In this document: positions 15,181 to 21,979 of the stretch, piece by piece | How the letters are laid out: each line of letters opens with the position of its first letter | Numbering within the stretch: position 1 is the first letter of the stretch | Assembly (NCBI GenBank): GCA_900322095.1 | Contig: ONYS01000019.1 | Location: 1 to 37,750, forward strand | Origin: an uncultured Prevotella sp. | GTDB taxonomy: Bacteria; Bacteroidota; Bacteroidia; Bacteroidales; Bacteroidaceae | Reading direction: 5' to 3' | DNA length: 37,750 nucleotides | Program-made: the position numbers and the translations under genes | The notes under the pieces: model-generated | What the model was told of the DNA's origin: nothing | Seen by the model: the letters and a program-made list of their open reading frames with translations, nothing else | The model's database searches: none

Positions 15181-16086
15181 ATGAAAGAAATAAAGATAGG
15201 TTTTCTCCAGCAGCACAACACGGCCAAGATGGAAGACAACATCACGCGACTGGCCGAAGGCATCACCGACCTCGCCCATCGTGGCGCACAACTCATTGTC
15301 TTGCAGGAACTTCACAATTCGCTCTACTTTTGTCAGGAAGAGAATGTCAACCTCTTCGACCTTGCCGAACCTATTCCCGGTCCGTCAACAGGACTTTATG
15401 GCGAGCTGGCCAAGAATCTGGGAGTCGTGATTGTCACGTCGCTTTTTGAGCGTCGCTCGGCCGGACTCTACCATAACACCGCCGTGGTGATCGATACCGA
15501 CGGGAGCATTGCTGGCATCTACCGCAAGATGCACATTCCCGATGACCCCGGATATTATGAGAAATTCTATTTCACGCCCGGCGATCTCGGTTTCCATCCC
15601 ATACAGACTTCAATAGGACGCTTGGGCGTACTGGTCTGCTGGGACCAGTGGTATCCAGAGGCAGCGCGGCTGATGGCTCTGCAGGGTGCGGAGATTCTGA
15701 TCTATCCCACGGCAATCGGCTACGATGCCCACGACACCCAGGAGGAACAGGAGCGGCAGCGTGAGGCCTGGACGACGGTGATGCGCGGACATGCTGTGGC
15801 CAACGGGCTGCCTGTTGTTGCGGTCAACCGAGTAGGCTTTGAGCCAACGAGACCGGGTGAGAAGCCCAATGAGGAGCATCCCGGAATCGTTTTCTGGGGA
15901 TCGAGCTTCGTCTGTGGGCCGCAGAGCGATATGCTTTATCGTGCGTCCAGTGATGAGGAGGAGAGTATCATCGTCAATCTTGACCTCGACCACAGCGAGC
16001 AGGTGCGTCGGTGGTGGCCCTTCCTGCGCGACAGACGCATCGATTACTACGGCGATATTACTAAGAGATTTATCGACGGCAAATAG
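15181..16086 (+). CDS. aguB: N-carbamoylputrescine amidase
   Basis: This 301-residue nitrilase-superfamily (carbon-nitrogen hydrolase) enzyme converts N-carbamoylputrescine to putrescine, CO2 and ammonia. The catalytic triad is visible: Glu in LIVLQELHNS (about residue 43), Lys in GIYRKMHIPDD (about 116) and Cys in LGVLVCWDQWYPEAARL (about 152). The CWDQWYPE and YPTAIGYD motifs are characteristic for this subfamily. It is cotranscribed with aguA and ends 49 nt before a bidirectional terminator. Putrescine is needed by Bacteroidetes for spermidine synthesis and envelope growth. Confidence 0.94.
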   Translation: MKEIKIGFLQQHNTAKMEDNITRLAEGITDLAHRGAQLIVLQELHNSLYFCQEENVNLFDLAEPIPGPSTGLYGELAKNLGVVIVTSLFERRSAGLYHNTAVVIDTDGSIAGIYRKMHIPDDPGYYEKFYFTPGDLGFHPIQTSIGRLGVLVCWDQWYPEAARLMALQGAEILIYPTAIGYDAHDTQEEQERQREAWTTVMRGHAVANGLPVVAVNRVGFEPTRPGEKPNEEHPGIVFWGSSFVCGPQSDMLYRASSDEEESIIVNLDLDHSEQVRRWWPFLRDRRIDYYGDITKRFIDGK

Positions 16087-16134
16087 TAAAACCGCACAAT
16101 ATGAAATGAACGCTGAAGTTCAGCAATAAAGAAA

Positions 16135-16164
16135 ATGGCCGGTTATCGCGTGATAGCCGGCCAT
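16135..16164. terminator. Bidirectional terminator between aguB and the DjlA-like gene
   Basis: A 13-bp nearly perfect stem (ATGGCCGGTTATC / GATAGCCGGCCAT) with a GCGT loop lies between two convergent genes. The minus strand has a clear U-rich tail (TTTTCTTTATT); the plus-strand tail is short. Confidence 0.85.
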
Positions 16165-16197
16165 TCTTCGTAGGTTGCTGTTGGGGACAGATGTCTG

Positions 16198-17013
16198 TTA
16201 TTTGATGTTTCTCGCTTTATAGATGAGTTCTTTAGCTGCGTTGATTTCCTTGATCTTCTCATCGCTGGCTCCTTCTGAGAGCCGGTCGGAATGATAGAGC
16301 AGCACCATGTGGCGGTAGGCATGGCGAACTTCGTCGTCGGTGGCGTCGGAACTGATGCCCAGCGTTTGATAAGCTTTGTCCAAGTCGTTGGCGCTACTGC
16401 TGTTGCTGCCGAAGATGTTGTTTGCATCAGCCTCACGGATGGCCAGCAGTTGGGCTATCTCGCGTAGGGCTTCCTTCTCCTGATGGGTGACGACGCCGTC
16501 GGCCAGAGCCACTTCGAAGAGATAGCGCAGCAGTTGCATGCGGGCCACGTAGTCCATGTTTGCCCGAATCTGCACGCAAGCCTCAACAATCGTCTGATGA
16601 TAGGAGGCGAAGCCGATCTCCTTCTGTTTGGCAAAGAGCTTCATCAGGATGTCGTTGCCCTGCTGACGGGCTGCTTCACCCCAGTTGTTGCGCAGGAAGT
16701 TTCGAACGTATTCCATTTCGGAATGCATCACCTTGCCATCGGCATTAATGATGTAAGAAGAGAGCACAAGCAGGGAGAAGAAGAAAGAATTGCGGTCTCC
16801 TTCCTCTTGGCGTCTTCGCTGTTGGGTGAAGGCGTAGCTCTCGTTTTCACCGAAAGCACTGTGAGCGTTTTCCTTGGGTTGAGAATCTGGTGTGTTGACG
16901 GCATCGAGCATCTTGTCGAAGATGGCGCCGAAGCAGAAACCTACTAAGGCTCCCAACGGACCGCCACCACCGACAAAGCCCAGGAATCCGCCAATCCATT
17001 TACCTATAGCCAT
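16198..17013 (-). CDS. DjlA-like TerB/J-domain protein with altered HPD motif
   Basis: This 271-residue protein has the DjlA layout: a glycine-rich hydrophobic N-terminal segment (about residues 5-33) that may insert in the inner membrane, a TerB-like helical domain (about 75-195, with INADGKVMHSEMEYVRNFL and ALADGVVTHQEKEALREIA acidic repeats) and a C-terminal J domain (about 212-270, KAYQTLGISSDATDDEVRHAYR). J proteins stimulate DnaK ATPase through an invariant HPD tripeptide; here it reads HSD (His241-Ser242-Asp243), a CCC to TCC codon change. So the co-chaperone role may be weakened or lost. It is not grouped with dnaK. Convergent with aguB. Confidence 0.85.
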   Translation of the reverse strand: MAIGKWIGGFLGFVGGGGPLGALVGFCFGAIFDKMLDAVNTPDSQPKENAHSAFGENESYAFTQQRRRQEEGDRNSFFFSLLVLSSYIINADGKVMHSEMEYVRNFLRNNWGEAARQQGNDILMKLFAKQKEIGFASYHQTIVEACVQIRANMDYVARMQLLRYLFEVALADGVVTHQEKEALREIAQLLAIREADANNIFGSNSSSANDLDKAYQTLGISSDATDDEVRHAYRHMVLLYHSDRLSEGASDEKIKEINAAKELIYKARNIK

Positions 17014-17063
17014 TTTTCTCTGAACTGTTTTTCGAATCTTATATAAAGTGAAGTATAGAAGTA

Positions 17064-17105
17064 AGAGCGCTCACCGCCCACTTTCGGGGGGCAAGTTAGC
17101 GCTCT
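17064..17105. repeat. Long imperfect inverted repeat AGAGCGCT...AGCGCTCT
   Basis: An 8-bp perfect outer stem with inner AC/GT and GCCC/GGGC pairs around a C/G-rich centre. It lies 125 nt after the OsmC gene on the minus strand and upstream of the DjlA-like gene. The following minus-strand sequence is only weakly T-rich, so it may be a terminator or another structured leader. Confidence 0.5.
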
Positions 17106-17229
17106 CCTTCTTCTGTTGGGAAGTCTTGTAGCTCAGGAGTTATTTTTCTATCTGATGAAAATTTCTCGATGATGAAGATTTTCACGTCGTTCAACCAACT
17201 CCTCGCTTCAGACTCACTGCCGGATGGAA

Positions 17230-17634
17230 CTATTCGTAGACAAAGGTGAAGTTCTTCTCAGCTTTGAGCGTATTGCCCACGTAGCAAGCCTTGTGGGAGA
17301 AAGCTTCCAAACGCTTGCGCAGGGCGGGCTCGAATTCGGCCTTCAAGTGGAAAGTGATGTCGATGTGCGTCACCTCGTAGGTGTTGGTATCCTCTTCCAC
17401 GTCGGTCACCTCGGCCCAGCATCCGCTGGCGTCAACACCCATCTTCTTAGCGGCCATGCCCATTACGCTGAGAGCGCAGGCTGCAAGTGATGAGCAGAGC
17501 AGGTAAACGGGATTGGGATTCTCGCCCAGTCCGCCGTTGCTCTTGTCTACGTCTGTCGTTATCTCTTTGCTAGTGGCGTTATAGACGGTGTGTGTGCGTC
17601 CGTTGCCAATGAATTTAGTTGTTAATATTGCCAT
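17230..17634 (-). CDS. OsmC family peroxiredoxin-like protein
   Basis: This 134-residue protein belongs to the OsmC/Ohr family, which reduces organic hydroperoxides with two redox cysteines. It has SSLAACALSVMGMAAKKMG (first Cys, about residue 59) and SHKACYVGNTLKAEKNF (second Cys, about 120), preceded by LGENPNPVYLLCSSLAAC, the typical family entry motif. The start at 17634 is chosen because a promoter (-7 TATATTTG) lies between it and a longer in-frame start at 17712. Divergent from the HMA-AraC regulator gene, so it may share control with the copper module; its place beside copper genes fits oxidative stress, but this is inference. Confidence 0.88.
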   Translation of the reverse strand: MAILTTKFIGNGRTHTVYNATSKEITTDVDKSNGGLGENPNPVYLLCSSLAACALSVMGMAAKKMGVDASGCWAEVTDVEEDTNTYEVTHIDITFHLKAEFEPALRKRLEAFSHKACYVGNTLKAEKNFTFVYE

Positions 17635-17660
17635 TATTTCTAATATTGTTGATTTCAATA

Positions 17661-17668
17661 CAAATATA
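17661..17668 (-). promoter_or_regulatory. -7 element of the OsmC gene
   Basis: Minus-strand TATATTTG, 26 nt before the chosen ATG; the -33 site is TGG at 20 nt, one mismatch from TTG. It decides the start codon. Confidence 0.6.
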
Positions 17669-17722
17669 GACAATAAATCGCAAAGTCCCACGTTTGCGGT
17701 CTTTTTTTTCATTATTCTTTAT

Positions 17723-17730
17723 TATTTTTG
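17723..17730 (+). promoter_or_regulatory. -7 element of the HMA-AraC regulator gene
   Basis: TATTTTTG matches TAnnTTTG 15 nt before ATG 17746; no good -33 TTG. It overlaps a longer candidate start at 17728, which is therefore disfavoured. Confidence 0.5.
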
Positions 17731-17745
17731 CATTCAGAAACAATA

Positions 17746-18336
17746 ATGGATATACGAGATATGAGTCATGAGCTATTTATAAAGAATATGGTCTGCAACC
17801 GTTGTGTGATGGCTGTCGACGACCTGTTGCGCCGCAATGGCCTGCATCCCGTGAGTGTAGAGTTGGGGCATGCCGTTGTGGAGGAAGATATCAGCGACAA
17901 TATGCGTGATGACTTGCGCGGGAAGTTGCGTGGGATAGGTTTTGATCTGCTCGAGGACAAGCAGGAACAGATGATAGAAAAGATAAAAAACTGCATCATC
18001 CAGTTGGTTCAGCGCGACGGCGGAATGGACACGGTGAATCTCTCCGATTATCTTTCCGACCAGCTTCATAGCAGTTATAGCGCCTTGAGCAAACTCTACT
18101 CGAAAGTGACGGGCGCGACCATCGAACGCTTCTATATCGCCCAACGCGTGGAGAAGGTGAAGGAACTCATCACCTACGACGAGTTGTCGCTCTCCCAGAT
18201 TGCCTTGCGTATGGGTTATTCATCCGTTGCCTATCTGTCGAGCCAGTTTAAAATGGTTACGGGCATGACGCCCAGCAAGTTTAAAAGCCTGCATACCAAT
18301 CTGCGGAAACCGTTGGATAACGTTATTGAGCATTAG
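17746..18336 (+). CDS. HMA-like metal-binding domain fused to AraC-type regulator
   Basis: This 196-residue protein joins two parts. Residues about 5-70 (HELFIKNMVCNRCVMAVDDLLRRNGL, then GFDLLED) look like a small heavy-metal-associated ferredoxin-fold domain with a CNRC metal-binding loop in the same place as in CopZ. Residues about 75-185 form an AraC/XylS two-helix-turn-helix DNA-binding domain, with the conserved second-helix signature LSLSQIALRMGYSSVAYLSSQFKMVTGMTPSKFK. Its position just before copZ and copA makes it the likely copper-responsive activator or repressor of those genes, a role usually filled by CueR or CopY elsewhere. This function is inference. The start at 17746 is placed after the -7 box; 17761 is possible. 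Confidence 0.85.
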   Translation: MDIRDMSHELFIKNMVCNRCVMAVDDLLRRNGLHPVSVELGHAVVEEDISDNMRDDLRGKLRGIGFDLLEDKQEQMIEKIKNCIIQLVQRDGGMDTVNLSDYLSDQLHSSYSALSKLYSKVTGATIERFYIAQRVEKVKELITYDELSLSQIALRMGYSSVAYLSSQFKMVTGMTPSKFKSLHTNLRKPLDNVIEH

Positions 18337-18356
18337 AATACCAATTGTTGATGATT

Positions 18357-18441
18357 GCTGACAGCTGTCGGCAGTTCTGCTGACAGTTGAGAGCAGATCT
18401 GCTGACAGCTGAGAGCAGATCTGCTGACAATTGTCGGCAAC
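18357..18441. repeat. 22-bp-period tandem repeat, locus 2 (about 3.9 units)
   Basis: Units start at 18357, 18379, 18401 and 18423, all beginning GCTGACA. Units 2 and 3 carry the GAGAGCAG form, while the first and last carry GTCGGCA palindromic forms (GCTGACAGCTGTCGGC and GCTGACAATTGTCGGCAAC). Between the regulator stop codon and the copper promoter. Confidence 0.9.
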
Positions 18442-18542
18442 GATAGTTCCTTCGAAATCTACAGAGAAATATCTCGGTCTTGAGGTCGAATTTCTAACAC
18501 AAACGAATTCTGGGGATTGTGTCTATAGCACGACTGCTGGCT

Positions 18543-18582
18543 GAATTTTATAAATTCCATCAGAAATTCTATAACATAGAAT
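18543..18582. promoter_or_regulatory. Two adjacent palindromes upstream of copZ (candidate operator)
   Basis: GAATTT-TAT-AAATTC (18543-18557) and ATTCTAT-AAC-ATAGAAT (18566-18582) are both perfect inverted repeats, centres 24 bp apart, ending 14 nt before the copZ -7 element, so the second covers the -33 region. This is a plausible binding site for the HMA-AraC regulator or another metal sensor. Confidence 0.55.
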
Positions 18583-18596
18583 CGGAGGAAAAACAT

Positions 18597-18604
18597 TACC
18601 TTTG
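18597..18604 (+). promoter_or_regulatory. -7 element of the copZ-copA transcript
   Basis: TACCTTTG matches TAnnTTTG; the -33 element is poor, as expected for an activator-dependent promoter. Transcription should start near 18611, which moves the copZ start to ATG 18631 rather than 18607. Confidence 0.6.
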
Positions 18605-18630
18605 CCATGAACTTAAAAAAAATCAAGAGT

Positions 18631-18849
18631 ATGAAAAAGATAATCCCAGTAAAAGGAATGGGTTGCGCAAAGTGCAAGGCCCGTGTTGAGAACGCATTGA
18701 ACGCTCTGGCTGGCGTCAACGAAGCCAGTGTGAGCCTTGAGGATGCTCAGGCTGTTGTAGACTACGACCCAGCAAAAACCTCTTTGGAGCAAATGCGTGC
18801 AGAGGTGGAGAATGCTGGTTACCAGCTGATTGTAGAGGAGGCTAAATAA
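18631..18849 (+). CDS. copZ: Copper chaperone CopZ-like HMA protein
   Basis: This 72-residue protein is a single heavy-metal-associated domain: KKIIPVKGMGCAKCKARVENAL has the GMxCxxC metal loop (CAKC), followed by GVNEASVSLEDAQAVVDYDP and a final GYQLIVEE strand. Such proteins carry Cu(I) to the CopA ATPase. An upstream in-frame ATG at 18607 lies at the predicted transcription start, so 18631 is preferred. copA follows 58 nt downstream. Confidence 0.9.
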   Translation: MKKIIPVKGMGCAKCKARVENALNALAGVNEASVSLEDAQAVVDYDPAKTSLEQMRAEVENAGYQLIVEEAK

Positions 18850-18907
18850 TAGTCCCCTCTCTTCATTTATTCTTAGCCTCACTTTAATAGATTAGGAGAA
18901 ACCAAGA

Positions 18908-20866
18908 ATGAAACAAACAATACCAGTCGTGGGCATGGCGTGCGCTTCATGCTCGGCCCACGTAGAGAAAAAACTTAATTCGCTGCAGGGCGTAAACAGT
19001 GCCTCGGTGAGTCTGCCTGGGCGAAGCGCGCTTGTCGACTTCGACCCTCAGGTCATCTCGCTGCAAAACATGAAGAAGGCCATCAACGACATCGGCTACG
19101 ATCTCGTGATAGACAGCGGACAATCGGTGGAGGAGATAGAGCGCAAGGAGTACAGCAGCCTTCGGCTGAAGACCATTCTGTCGTGGGTGTTCTCCATCCT
19201 CGTGATGTCGGTCTCCATGCGTTGGATTCCTATTGCCAACCGTGACGTGGCCAATGTCATCGCCATGTTGTTGGCTTTGGCCAATATGCTCTACTGCGGT
19301 CGCTCATTCTATGTGTCAGCCTGGAAGCAGGTGGCCCATCGCTCGGCCAATATGGACACGCTCGTCGCCCTCTCCACGGCCATAGCGTTCCTCTTCTCTG
19401 CTTTCAATACTTTCTGGGGCGAACAGGTTTGGGGCGCACGCGGAATTGCGTGGAATACTTATTTCGACGCCAGCGTGATGATTGTCACCTTCGTTCTGAC
19501 CGGACGTCTACTCGAAGAGAAAGCACGCGACGGCGTGGCATCGAGCATCCGCCAGCTGATGGGCTTGGCTCCGAAGACCGCGCATATCGTGGTGGAGCCT
19601 ACACAGATAGATGCCGACGGCAAGGTAGTGAAGAAAGCCCGTGTGGAGGAAGTGCCCGTGTCTACCATCGACGTGGGTGATGAACTCGAGGTGAGAACCG
19701 GCGAGAAAGTGCCTGTAGACGGAGTCGTGACGTGGGCCAATAGTTTCATGAATGCTCATGCGGCTTATGTCGACGAGAGCATGATTACTGGAGAGCCTCT
19801 GCCGGCCGAAAAGAAAGCTGGTTCACAAGTATTGGCCGGAACTATTCCCTCTCAGGGCGTCTTCCATATCCGTGCAAAGCAGGTGGGCGAGAACACAGCT
19901 CTTGCTCATATCATCAAGATGGTGCAGGAGGCGCAGGGAAGCAAGGCGCCTGTGCAGCGTATCGTTGACCGTGCGGCCATGGTATTCGTTCCCGTTGTGG
20001 TGGGCCTGGCCTTGTTGACCTTTGTCGTTTGGCTCTTGATTGGAGGTATGAGTGTGCTGCCGCAGGCTATCATTTCTGCAGTTTCGGTGTTGGTGATTGC
20101 CTGTCCCTGCGCGATGGGCCTGGCTACTCCTACCGCCCTGATGGTGGGTATCGGCAAGGCTGCCGACAAGCAGATTCTCATCAAGGACGCCACTGCCCTC
20201 GAATTGCTGCGTAAGGTTGATGCCTTGGTGACCGACAAAACTGGAACTCTCACCATTCCTAATAAGGATGTTGACTTCACAAAGGTCGACGACATGCCGC
20301 TGGAACAGCGAGAGACGCTCAAACCCCATGCCCGCGAGGCTATGGAGGAGTTGCAGCGCAAGGGAGTCGACGTCTACATGATGAGCGGCGATCGCGATGA
20401 GGCTGCGCGCTATTGGGCTGAGAAATCCGGCATCAAGCACTATCAGAGCAAAGTGCTGCCGCAGGATAAGGAGAATCTCGTCAGCAAACTGCAGTCGGAA
20501 GGTAAGACGGTCGCTATGGTGGGCGACGGCATCAACGACACGCAGGCTTTGGCTTTGGCTGATGTCTCCATCGCCATCGGCAAGGGAACGGATGTGGCTA
20601 TGGATGTGGCACAAGTGACGCTGATGGGCGACGACCTGCGCGCTTTGCCCGAAGCCATCACCCTGAGCCGGCGCACGGTGCGCATGATTTGGGAGAATCT
20701 TTTCTGGGCCTTCATCTACAACTTGGTCTGCATCCCCCTCGCGGCCGGTGTGCTTCGACTTTTCGGAATCGATTTCCAAATCACGCCGATGTGGGCTTCT
20801 GCGCTGATGGCCTTCTCCAGCGTCAGCGTAGTGCTCAACAGTCTGAGACTGAAGTTCGTGAAATAA
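18908..20866 (+). CDS. copA: Cu(I)-translocating P-type ATPase CopA with shortened cytoplasmic head
   Basis: This 652-residue P1B-type ATPase exports Cu(I) across the inner membrane. In order: N-terminal HMA domain GMACASC (Cys12, Cys15), membrane segments from about residue 87, TGEP actuator loop in SMITGEPLPAEK (about 293), the transport-site CPC in IACPCAMGLATPT (399-401), phosphorylation motif DKTGT (443-447), SGDR (493), the hinge GDGIND (539-544) and the last-helix MAFSSVSVVLNSL. Only about 45 residues separate DKTGT from SGDR, where about 150 are usual; the N-domain with its HP motif is missing while the frame stays open. It still could be active, but ATP binding must differ. Operon: copZ-copA, behind the HMA-AraC regulator. 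Confidence 0.9.
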   Translation: MKQTIPVVGMACASCSAHVEKKLNSLQGVNSASVSLPGRSALVDFDPQVISLQNMKKAINDIGYDLVIDSGQSVEEIERKEYSSLRLKTILSWVFSILVMSVSMRWIPIANRDVANVIAMLLALANMLYCGRSFYVSAWKQVAHRSANMDTLVALSTAIAFLFSAFNTFWGEQVWGARGIAWNTYFDASVMIVTFVLTGRLLEEKARDGVASSIRQLMGLAPKTAHIVVEPTQIDADGKVVKKARVEEVPVSTIDVGDELEVRTGEKVPVDGVVTWANSFMNAHAAYVDESMITGEPLPAEKKAGSQVLAGTIPSQGVFHIRAKQVGENTALAHIIKMVQEAQGSKAPVQRIVDRAAMVFVPVVVGLALLTFVVWLLIGGMSVLPQAIISAVSVLVIACPCAMGLATPTALMVGIGKAADKQILIKDATALELLRKVDALVTDKTGTLTIPNKDVDFTKVDDMPLEQRETLKPHAREAMEELQRKGVDVYMMSGDRDEAARYWAEKSGIKHYQSKVLPQDKENLVSKLQSEGKTVAMVGDGINDTQALALADVSIAIGKGTDVAMDVAQVTLMGDDLRALPEAITLSRRTVRMIWENLFWAFIYNLVCIPLAAGVLRLFGIDFQITPMWASALMAFSSVSVVLNSLRLKFVK

Positions 20867-20890
20867 TTGATAGAGTAAGTTTAAACAATA

Positions 20891-20930
20891 AAAAACAGCA
20901 TCATGTAGTCTTCTGCATGATGCTGTTTTT
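20891..20930. terminator. Bidirectional terminator after copA
   Basis: AAAAACAGCATCATG pairs with CATGATGCTGTTTTT around a short loop, with T runs on both strands; it sits between convergent copA and the outer-membrane protein gene. Confidence 0.92.
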
Positions 20931-20951
20931 GTCTATAGGGAGGTATGAAGT

Positions 20952-21689
20952 CTAGTATCTCGGTGTAGGATAATTGTAGCGGTCGAAGTACATGGGCATG
21001 TGGTTGTCGTACCAAACGCCCTCTACGTTGACATTGATTGAAACCGAAGGATTGGGCTTGTATTGAACGCCTGCGCCAATGACATTGGCTCCCGGCACGC
21101 CCATCCCGTTCCAGGAGTTGACGGGGGTGTAGATACCATACGGGGAATAATAAGGAGAATACAGTCCGTATGGGCGATAAGCACGGTCGAAGTTGTTGAC
21201 CACGGAGAGTTGTCCGTAGGCATAGACGCTCCAGTGCTGATTGATTTGCCAGTTGAGCATGGCGAAGAATCCTCCGTCGTGGAGGTTGTCGCCTCCATAG
21301 TTGATGTTGTTCACGTAGCCGCCGGCAAGGAGCCACAGGTTGTTGTTGCGCGTCAGTGGCTTCAGGTAGGCCACGTTGAGCGACTCGGCGAAACCGCCCT
21401 TGTGGGGAGCATGACTGCCAAAGGTGGCGAATGCCGAAGCACTGATGCTGGCATTGAGTCCTTCGTGAAGTCCAAACTCGCTACCGGGCTGGTAGGGTTC
21501 CTCCTGATATTGCAGCTTTTGTGGCTTACCGCCATATACGATTGTGTCGGTGGCCGTCTTCACGGTATCACCCGGCAAAAGCCAGTTCTCTCGCGGGCTG
21601 TCGTCGGAATGGAGTGGCCCTAAGCCGATGGTCTGGGCATTGGAGGCCGCACTCACCAAAAGAAATATAGTCAATAAAAGATGTCTCAT
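20952..21689 (-). CDS. Exported outer-membrane beta-barrel-like protein of unknown function
   Basis: This 245-residue protein starts with a signal peptide (MRHLLLTIFLLVSAASNA-QT). The mature part alternates aromatic and polar residues with strand-like segments (AESLNVAYLKPL, NLWLLAGGYVNNINY, HWSVYAYGQLSVVNNF, SISVNVEGVWYDNH), which suggests a small outer-membrane barrel. A Tyr/Pro-rich stretch (RPYGLYSPYYSPYGIYTP, about 175-192) is notable. No characterised family was recognised. ATG 21689 is preferred because the signal peptide starts there; the frame extends eight codons upstream. A TATCTTTG promoter box lies so close (7 nt) that the mRNA may be almost leaderless. Confidence 0.7.
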   Translation of the reverse strand: MRHLLLTIFLLVSAASNAQTIGLGPLHSDDSPRENWLLPGDTVKTATDTIVYGGKPQKLQYQEEPYQPGSEFGLHEGLNASISASAFATFGSHAPHKGGFAESLNVAYLKPLTRNNNLWLLAGGYVNNINYGGDNLHDGGFFAMLNWQINQHWSVYAYGQLSVVNNFDRAYRPYGLYSPYYSPYGIYTPVNSWNGMGVPGANVIGAGVQYKPNPSVSINVNVEGVWYDNHMPMYFDRYNYPTPRY

Positions 21690-21696
21690 ATTTCGG

Positions 21697-21704
21697 CAAA
21701 GATA
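21697..21704 (-). promoter_or_regulatory. -7 element for the outer-membrane protein gene
   Basis: Minus-strand TATCTTTG with TTG 19 nt upstream (in ATTTGTCAC). It is only 7 nt from ATG 21689, so either the transcript is leaderless or the upstream TACTTTG is used. Confidence 0.5.
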
Positions 21705-21754
21705 TAAAAACAAAGTAATGTGACAAATGTTTCTCCTTTGGAGTTAATGTTTTT

Positions 21755-21919
21755 TTAGCTTAATTGACGATGTTTTTTATCGAAGCCGAGGTTTTGAAAC
21801 TTCCGTGCTCTCACGGCAAATAGAAGATATGCAAAAGCTGTCTCTTGTAGTTTTGGCTTATTGAATGCATTGGCACCTGCTGTAAAGACTAAAGGGGTGT
21901 TCTTCTTATCGAAGAGCAT
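21755..21919 (-). CDS. Possible small protein, 54 aa, start codon inside a hairpin
   Basis: A 54-codon ATG frame contains NTPLVFTAGANAFNKPKLQE and AFAYLLFAVRARKFQNLGF and ends TAA. It fills most of an otherwise empty intergenic stretch. AAAGGGG touches the ATG. The first codons pair with the upstream bases in a long stem (21889-21928: CTAAAGGGG-TG...CA-CCCCTTTAG with an inner TCTTC/GAAGA), which would hide the start. No function or family is recognised. It could be an authentic small gene, a repeated element, or a chance frame. Confidence 0.35.
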   Translation of the reverse strand: MLFDKKNTPLVFTAGANAFNKPKLQETAFAYLLFAVRARKFQNLGFDKKHRQLS

Positions 21920-21979
21920 CCCCTTTAGCTGTTTGTAGAAAAGAAAAATCCAAGTTTTCTTTTTCCGCCTACTTTTGAA

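Noticed and set aside
17635-17712. N-terminal extension of the OsmC protein
   Set aside because: The frame crosses the promoter at 17661-17668 and the extension is not family-like.
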